DNA of 64,000 nucleotides from Branchiostoma floridae (taxonomy: Eukaryota > Chordata > Leptocardii > Amphioxiformes > Branchiostomatidae): NCBI RefSeq assembly GCF_000003815.2, contig NC_049984.1, positions 5,098,491-5,162,490 of the forward strand. Direction: 5' to 3'. The position numbers were made by a program, and so were the translations under genes. Shown piece by piece: positions 48,501 through 57,500 of the stretch. Under the pieces are notes generated by a model. The model was not told the DNA's origin. It searched no databases and worked only from the letters and a program-made list of their open reading frames with translations. How positions within the stretch are numbered: position 1 is the first letter of the stretch; the number at the start of each line of letters is the position of its first letter.

Positions 48501-51500
48501 CATCATGCTTATGGGTTTCACAGCAATACTGGCCATGAATATGATACACATAAGGTTGCTTTGAGCTCTAAAAATTAAGAATAAGAAGTCACTGCAAGTT
48601 CAGTGCTGGTGAAAAACACAGAGACACATTGTACAGACATACACATGTGCTTCTGCAAGTTGCAGCAAAAATCGTATCAAAGAGATACTGAACTAATTGT
48701 TAAATGCGTGTTGTTAAGCTGGTGTATTATGCAGAAGGGCGGTTATACCGCTATATAGATACAGATACAGATGCGTACAGTACTTACTTTTTGATGGTGG
48801 AGGGGGAAGTCTACAGCGTAGCACAATGTAGACACAAAGGTAGGCTTTGTTATCAGGGTTTCACACTCTTGTATCAGCAGCTGTGTCTGGACCAAAGTAG
48901 GCAACAATAACCCACAAGAACAACAAATATGTTCTTCCTTACAGTTAAGCCCTTATCACGCATTCAAGACATTTCCACCATTTTGCTCCTGACTAACGCA
49001 CTTGTTCCGTGCTGGTTCGGAGTAGCCTGGAAGCCATTGTAATGTAGTACCTACTTCTAATTTGACTATGACATCCCAACTTTGATTTTTCCAAATTGAT
49101 AGTCAGCTGGTGCAGACGATTTTTAAAGACTTGTAGACCAACTCCCAACCACAGATTACCTTTCTCGTGACCAATTCTCAACCATGGTCTGGCTAAAGTT
49201 GGAAGGATGGTTGGATATATGTGACTGGGGCTTCAGCTACATGCATTAACTAAAAAGTAAATTAAGAGGAACTAAATTCTATGTTTTTATTTGCATTTTC
49301 TGTGGCATATTCTTATCTTGATATGTACAGGTCCTCAAATGGATTATTCCTTTGTTGCAAGCAAAAGTATTTTACACTGCGAAACACCAGGTGAAATATT
49401 ACTGAATGTCTGAAGATTGTTTTGTTGTTACCGTAGAAAGAATCTTATAGTAGTTTACCTGGTGATAGCTTACTGTACATTGCTTAACTATAAGAAGCAT
49501 GTATTTTACCTGGTGATAGTCTTTTCCACCACTTTTACCATCCCCACTGAAATCCACATGTGAGAAGAGGCAACGGTACAAGTGACGATCTGCCTCAGGC
49601 CCGTGTTGATCAACAAGCTGGATGGGGGAAAATAGGGACATGTCAATTCACATATACAATACAAAAGTTGAGGCAGGGTTGGACAAGTCCACTAGCCCGA
49701 TTGTCACGGGCAAGTGAAAGCGCATGTCCTACCCTACTTGTACGATCGGGCAAGTAAGATTCTTTCTATGAGTGAGATTTTGATATACTTGTTACTTTTT
49801 GCAATCATGGAATCAAGCATTGGTCAACACAGAAAAATATTGCCAATGATGACAGATTTCTATTGCTGGACATGAAAATACATAGAAAAATGTTTTTAAA
49901 ATTTCAGACAGGTGAAAAGTTGGTTTTGGTAAGTGGATTTTTTTAAGTACTTGCCCGATAGGACTAGTGAATTTTAGAACACTTGTCCAAGCCTGTGAGG
50001 TAATTGTCTCATAGTTCTGCCAGGTACAGTAGGTACAGTACAGGTACAGTAGATCTACTCTAGTAGTAGAAACCAGAGAATTGCACAACGGATTACCACA
50101 CACTTTCTGCTAATTGCATGGAATCCCTAACACCCAAACTGGTGCAGTCCAGCTGGATAACGTTGCGTAGCTGCACCACTCGGATAAAAAAAAATTGCAT
50201 GAAATACATTTAGTCTGGCAGATGGGTTGTGCAATTGAACAGCATCTACTGCACTTTCGCCACATTAAAAAATGTTTATTTCAAAGAGATTTACTTAGGC
50301 CCAATCTAGACACAGTTTTTACCGATATCTGTGGAGATGTCGGGAAGGATCTGGAACGTTGGCTGTGGGACACCCGTGGCGCTTGTAGTCATAAACAGCT
50401 ATATAGCCTAATGAGCCAGTGTTATATGCTAATGAGCCCTCCCAACGTCGGGACGCATCTACACGCATGCGGAACTTGTCGGGGACCCCTGCTAAGCTAT
50501 CGGGCAAATGCTCCAGACCTTTCGGGAGAAATTCTGCCGATATCTTTATGGCGATATTGCAGTTCCATCTAGACGCTGAAAAAAAGCTGTCGGCGAGAGG
50601 TTGTTGACTCGCAGATATCGGGAAAAACTGTGTCTAGATCGTGCCTAAGAAAGTCATTTCTGCTAACCTTCAACATGATCTTACATTGTACTTTGTACTT
50701 ATGATCATGACTGAAAGCACTGAGAGTTCATGCGAACACGCAACCACTGCAAACATTTGAACAGAATGCAGTGCTGTAGGAGGGTATGGCACCGTATGCA
50801 AATGTTCATGAATTTAGCAAAATAATCCAGATATTATTATTAGGGAAGAAACAACCTAAAACTGAGAAGCAGCGTAGCAGTGCTGAGCTAGCAGCAGGGC
50901 TCTCACCAGTGCAGTTGATCATAGGGCTAGGGGGCCTAAGCTTACTCTCCAAGCATCTAGGTTAGGTCCCAGCTGTTACTCAACGTTTTTGTAGTCATTT
51001 TTAATTTTATCGGGCTTTCTATTTTGTATTGTATTGTATTGTATCTTGGATTGTCAAAACCTGTTAGGTTGCTGTACTGTACTCTGCTTGGAGTGTAGCC
51101 TAAGCTGTGATTTTTGTATCCCCATGCAGTCATCTTAGCTTCTACTCTGTCTTTCAACAAGCATGGAGGCTTTTCTGATGTTTTGTAGCACAAGAAAGAG
51201 TGTTATNNNNNNNNNNNNNNNNNNNNNNNNNNNNNNNNNNNNNNNNNNNNNNNNNNNNNNNNNNNNNNNNNNNNNNNNNNNNNNNNNNNNNNNNNNNNNN
51301 NNNNNNNNNNNNNNNNNNNNNNNNNNNNNNNNNNNNNNNNNNNNNNNNNNNNNNNNNNNNNNNNNNNNNNNNNNNNNNNNNNNNNNNNNNNNNNNNNNNN
51401 NNNNNNNNNNNNNNNNNNNNNNNNNNNNNNNNNNNNNNNNNNNNNNNNNNNNNNNNNNNNNNNNNNNNNNNNNNNNNNNNNNNNNNNNNNNNNNNNNNNN

Positions 51501-54500
51501 NNNNNNNNNNNNNNNNNNNNNNNNNNNNNNNNNNNNNNNNNNNNNNNNNNNNNNNNNNNNNNNNNNNNNNNNNNNNNNNNNNNNNNNNNNNNNNNNNNNN
51601 NNNNNNNNNNNNNNNNNNNNNNNNNNNNNNNNNNNNNNNNNNNNNNNNNNNNNNNNNNNNNNNNNNNNNNNNNNNNNNNNNNNNNNNNNNNNNNNNNNNN
51701 NNNNNNNNNNNNNNNNNNNNNNNNNNNNNNNNNNNNNNNNNNNNNNNNNNNNNNNNNNNNNNNNNNNNNNNNNNNNNNNNNNNNNNNNNNNNNNNNNNNN
51801 NNNNNNNNNNNNNNNNNNNNNNNNNNNNNNCGGAGTGTCTGAAGAAGGTCGACGGAAGAGCGACTGAAAATTCGAGGTGAGAATAATTTGTGTTGTACTA
51901 CAGTTGAAAAACTTCAATATGTTTTCTATCAACACAGATGAGCTTTCATGCTAAGACTTCTGTCTGTGCCACTTACTACAGGCTTTTTTGCACTAAGATG
52001 CCCCCTACGCTGTGAAAAATACAGGTGAAAACACTGAGCAGTACTTATACATACTAACATAGGAACTGCAGCTAAATGTATTTCAAGTCAAGTGGCACAC
52101 GATGGAAAGTAACCTTGTCCAAAAACAGGGTCTCAGAATCAGACAACTGGGCTCAGACTCTTTCTTTTGTTTGTCTCTGACCGGTAAACTGTCTCAAGCC
52201 TTGAGTCAAGGTGAGACATATCAGTAACCAATCTCACCAAACTGAGCCAACCAGCAGTAAAAAAAAATTTGCCAGATATGGTCTGAAGATTGGCATCCCA
52301 AGGATCATGGGTTCAAATCAGACAAATTTCACATGCACTGGCTATTTTTCTTTGTCTTCCAGTCAATGAAAAAATGGATCTTTTGCAGATGCTCCTAGTA
52401 CTAGTAGTATGATTTTGAATCTCGAAGATTATAGTACAACTTGTTCCTACAAACAAGCAGACATAGGGCTTTTCGTTTGTTGGAACGCCTATTCCAACGA
52501 GCGCTTGTAAGTTGTAGAGTCCAAGCAATGCCCTCGTCCAAAGTTGGAACGATTCCAGTGTATGATAAAAGTCAGGGAACGGGTTTTCTGCACGTTAAAA
52601 CTCTGCGCGTTAAAAAATTTGTTGTGCATTGAGAAATTCTTAGGCAGAAAAATGTGACCCCATTATATGATTTTACATCTGTTACCTGAATTTTTGGTTT
52701 GAAAAGCCCCTAATTTTTAGGTCCCTTGGGAATAGGCTAATTTGCATATCCAGAAGATTTCAGTTACAACAAATTTTCATCAATCAATGACTGTTTTTGA
52801 AAAGGTACCAGTACATAACCTCCCAAATTTTCGATGTCTACCAGTACATCATCGTCAGGGGAATGACCTAATCTCAGTTCTCGCGAGAGAACACGAGACT
52901 ANNNNNNNNNNNNNNNNNNNNNNNNNNNNNNNNNNNNNNNNNNNNNNNNNNNNNNNNNNNNNNNNNNNNNNNNNNNNNNNNNNNNNNNNNNNNNNNNNNN
53001 NCTGATCCACGCAAGCCTGACCTAGTCTCGTGTTCTCTCGCGAGAACTGAGATTAGGTCATTCCCCTGACGATGATGTACTGGTAGACATCGAAAATTTG
53101 GGAGGTATGTACTGTACCTTTACAAAAAACAGTCATTGATTGATGAAAATTGTTGTAACTGTTTGCATACGTGACTGATGAACCTCTTCAACCAGAAGAT
53201 TTCAAAATCACTTGAATTAGACACAATTACATGGAAAAATTACTAGTGTGAGGCTTTATATCATAAGATATTAACTGCTTGAGGCTTTTTTCCATTCCAC
53301 AAGCTTCATTTCATCTTTTCTCAAGCAGATTGTTTCACATGCAAATATCAACCTTTGTTGCGCGTTAAAACTTAATGTTTAAAAATCACTTTAAAACTCC
53401 TGGAAAGGAATATTTGTACTCTAGAATGCAACAATATGATACTTAATTTCATTTTGTGTTATCTTCTTCAAGCTTTTGAGTTTAAAACTGCAAAAAAGTT
53501 TTCAAATCCCCAGGGAATCAGCTAATTTGCATATTTTATCGCGCAGGTTTTTAACGCGCAAGTTTTAACGCGCAAATTTTAACGTGCACAAAACCCCAAC
53601 CCTAAAAGTCAGAGTGAGAAGCAACAGTATATAATTAATAATAAACGTCAAAGCGAACTACAATCTGGGTGGTACCCAGGCTGTAAACGCCAACAGCACA
53701 AACTCTTAAGTCTAAATTCATGCACATACAAAATGTACTATTAAATATCGTATTACATAGACATAGTACATTTGCATATTTGTGAAACGTACCCAAACAA
53801 TTAACTGAATTACAAAGCGCAAACTGCATGAAAATGCATGATGATTGCCCCCTATCAATTGAGTTCAGGCTGTATCGTCATATTAATATTCATAATATAC
53901 ACTGTTGATATAGGCAATTTGTTCTATGTCCATTATCAAGGCGTCCCTTCCGACTTTCCTTTATACTATAAATTATAGAGCTTATAGTTATACCTTAAGC
54001 CCTGTCATGTAATTGGAGATTGCACCATTTATTTATGAAAAGATGTTATTATTCATACAAATCATTAAGAAAATATCATTTTTATTAAAAAGTAACTGAG
54101 GTTAAAATGCAGTAACCAATATATAACTTGTGTGGTAAAGATATAATATTTACATGAAACATCGAACATTGTATTGATTAGATAATCATTATCTTCTTTT
54201 ATATGATCAATACCGTATTTCTTCTAATAAACCGCGCACTTTTTTGACATTTCAACTTTGAAGTTGGTGCTTCAGGTCAAAGCCAAAGTCGGGGTGCGCG
54301 CTTTATTTAGGGGTTGTCTCAAGAAAAATCACGTAACAAGCCAGAAAGCCAGCGATTACGCCGCGAGGTATCGCGCTGAACATCGATAATTTATGCATTT
54401 GTCTTTCGTTTATTATTTACATTAGATAACAATGTTAACGTTATATAGACTTAAAATTACGCATGCTTATGTTATTCTTTGTATTAAAAATAATATAGTT

Positions 54501-57500
54501 GTAATGATATTTATAAGAATGATATTATAAGAATGACTTGAAAAAGAAAAACGGAGACAATCGTCCGACTTTTTGCAGCGTGCTGGGGCTGGCATAATTT
54601 GTTAGTTATGTTACAAATATTTTATCCCCGAGGCATCACGCGGCTGCACGCCGGCACATCGTGTATTATCCACGAGCATTTTGACCCAAAACATAATTGC
54701 TATGATCAGAAAATGTTGCAGGGTTCTTCTTTGCAGGAGTTTTGTTTTTGTGTGACGAGAAAAATGCGACATTGTAATTTTTCGGGGTGTTTGGAAACCC
54801 ACGCTAAGTTTCAGCACACTTACGGCTGCATCGAAACCCAAAATTACGCTAGAGACACCATAAATTCACATATAAAAGCATGTTTCCACGGAAGGTTCTT
54901 TGTATTATGCATATCTTAACTAGAATGGTGCAATGTAATCGTTGAAAATAGCGTTCTTTTGCGTTTCAAAAATGTAACTCTGAGAATCAAAATGGCGGCG
55001 GGCTAGCTGCAAGCCGCGGGAAAGCTCCCATGATGCACCGCTCCAACCAATCAGAGCGCGAGTTCGCCGGGGAATCCCCGTCATTAGTATTCAGTTGTTG
55101 TTGTTGTGGTGGCTTCAACCAATCAGAGATGCGTATTTCCGATCCTGCAGACGCCGCGTTTCGTGCCGCGCTGTCCAAAAATACGTATGTTATGTATTGT
55201 ATTGTATCGTATATTATGTAATTGTATTTGAATCTGTTTATTGTAACTGTCGCGTTCTGGCGGCCCTTCTTCGGAGTAAACAACAACAACTCGACGTGCT
55301 CGAACGGGCGGTGGCCCCGTTCGGAGAAGGGTGTTCTAGAACCGCCAGAACGCGACCAGTAATGTGATTCAAAATAAAGTCAGTCTTGTCTTGATCGTCC
55401 TACAAGTGTGACGTTTGTCTTGTATGTCTCCGTCTTTGGTCCTTCCTTCCAATATTGGCGCCCAACGGTGGGATGCCGCTTTCGAGCGGCCGGACCCGTG
55501 ATGAAACACCATCCTAAGGCCCTCTGCCCGCTACCGTGTCGCCCGACTCGCCCGGAGACCATCGGCCAACCGCCTGATCATCCGACAACGTCTACCATGT
55601 GTAGCTAACGTCTCCGCTCGCTGCTGCTGTCGACAGAGCCCGACTCCACTCCACCCTGACGCCGTCCGTCGCCGACCGCGTGTACCTCGACCCGTGTCGA
55701 CCACAGCTACCCTTGTCACCAACCGTGAATTTTTGAGAATGAGCACCGGCGAAAACTGCTGTGACCAGACCGGACTGTAAAAGGGCCTCTACTTGCTCCA
55801 GGAAGGCCACTGAACTGTCATGCCGCAAGACCTGCGAACTTGAAATGTACTGCTGCACGATGTCCTGTCCAATGTGTTAAGTATTTTGTCTGGAGAGTAT
55901 TGTGATATTGAGTATTGTGGTGCTTACCTAGGGAGAACTAGAGCCTGCGGGACGACACTCCTAGGAAGAAGACTACTTTGCCATTTGTCAGAACCTGCGA
56001 GGTTGCTGATTGTCAAGGAAATATTGTCACGATGATTGAATTTTGTATATTGAAACTATTTGAACTGATGCTTACCAAGTGTACTAGTAGAATCAATGAC
56101 ATTATTGATGCCTGCGGGGCGACTACTGCTAGTAAGACTATCCTGACCACACTGAGGGTGTGCCCACATGTATTGTTTGTGTTTTAAGATAGCGTTCTCT
56201 ATGCCTTGACCGTAAGCCTGCGGGATAACGTTGATGCCTTGTTGAACCTATGCTGTGTTGTATTCTGAATTTTGACTGTGTGATGCTTGCCTAAGGAGCG
56301 CTGATGTCTGCAGGACGTCTCTCCTAGGAAGATCAATGGTTGTATGATGCTCGTCTTAGGAGATAGAATGAAACCCTATTCCTAAGTGCTTATACTAGAT
56401 GTGGAAACTGTGTGTACTTGCCTAGCTAGATGTGGAAACTGTGTGTACTTGCCTAGCTAGATGTGGAAACCGTGTATTTGTAGCTACATAGAACGACTGC
56501 CTGCGGGCCGACCCTATGGAATGTTTGATATGTCCAATGTACAGTAGTTCTGTGCCTTGAAGTACTTCGAAGTGATGAGTCCACAGAAATATCTTTAGTA
56601 TTGAAAGCGACACCTATAACTAGCTTAGACTTGAATTAAAAAAAATATGATTAGATTTTGTATGATAAAAGGATAAGTAGCAGGTGAGGACACCTGCTAA
56701 CTTGAGGGGGGAGGAATGTTATGTATTGTATTGTATCGTATATTATGTAATTGTATTTGAATCTGTTTATTGTAACTGTCGCGTTCTGGCGGCCCTTCTT
56801 CGGAGTAAACAACAACAACTCGACGTGCTCGAACGGGCGGTGGCCCCGTTCGGAGAAGGGTGTTCTAGAACCGCCAGAACGCGACCAGTAATGTGATTCA
56901 AAATAAAGTCAGTCTTGTCTTGATCGTCCTACAAGTGTGACGTTTGTCTTGTATGTCTCCGTCTTTGGTCCTTCCTTCCAATACGTATTTCTCGGGAAGA
57001 ACAGCGGGCCACGATGTTTTACTATGACAGTAAATGTGTTTTTTTTAGTTTATCATCGAAAAGCCCGGTAAAATTTAACGTTTTGATGTCTGCTCACTCG
57101 ATATAATGGCATCTTGTAGCATGAAAATTCTCATCGCGCTGCGTGAGCTCGAGCAAGCCGCCGATAAATTATTGGTAGAGTGAATTTTCTCTACGTAACT
57201 TTACAAGTGCGGTGCCGATCCAGAAATTGTATCATTTTTCTAAAAGTTTCATAGGAAATTAGGCGAATAAACATCAAAGGGTGCTGCGCTATATGAGGGC
57301 GCGGCCAAGTTTTGAGGGTACTCCCGGTGCGATCGTCAGCAAAAATTAGGTGCGCGGATTATTGAGGGGTTTCCCTTGACTATCTCAGCTTGCGTGTTAG
57401 GGCACACGATGAGCCCCAAATCGGGGGTGCGCATTTTATTTGGGGTGCGCGGTTTAATGAAAGAAATACGGTATGAGCAACACAGCTGGGATCAAACCAA

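Larger units (their letters stand above)
55188..56980 (+). mobile_element. Complete non-autonomous LTR retrotransposon (TRIM-like)
   Basis: Two 264-bp direct repeats, 55188-55451 and 56717-56980, appear identical by eye, start TGTTATG and end TTCCA. ATACGTA flanks both sides (55181-55187 and 56981-56987). Five bases after the 5' LTR is a primer-binding-site-like TGGCGCCCAACGGTGGG (from 55456), and GAGGGGGGAGGAA (56704-56716) directly before the 3' LTR is a polypurine tract. The 1265-bp interior has no gag or pol frame, so mobilisation must have used enzymes from another element. Each LTR carries AATAAAGTCAG. Identical LTRs imply recent insertion. Confidence 0.92.
54213..57471. mobile_element. 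TIR DNA transposon, non-autonomous, TA-flanked
   Basis: CCGTATTTCTTCTAATAAAC then CGCGCAC at 54213 matches the reverse complement of the right end (GTGCGCGGTTTAATGAAAGA then AATACGG) at 57471. Both outer flanks are TA. Removing the nested LTR element leaves about 1.46 kb with no transposase frame. It includes a GC-rich segment near 54990-55175 with two CCAATCAGAG boxes. Superfamily uncertain; a TA flank fits Tc1/mariner or a similar group. Confidence 0.75.

Noticed and set aside
51135-51935. Open frames of over 200 residues
   Set aside because: Almost entirely undefined residues across a run of N.
56393-56480. Possible CRISPR-like array of ~31-bp repeats
   Set aside because: Repeats are directly adjacent without spacers, lie inside a retrotransposon and the genome is eukaryotic.
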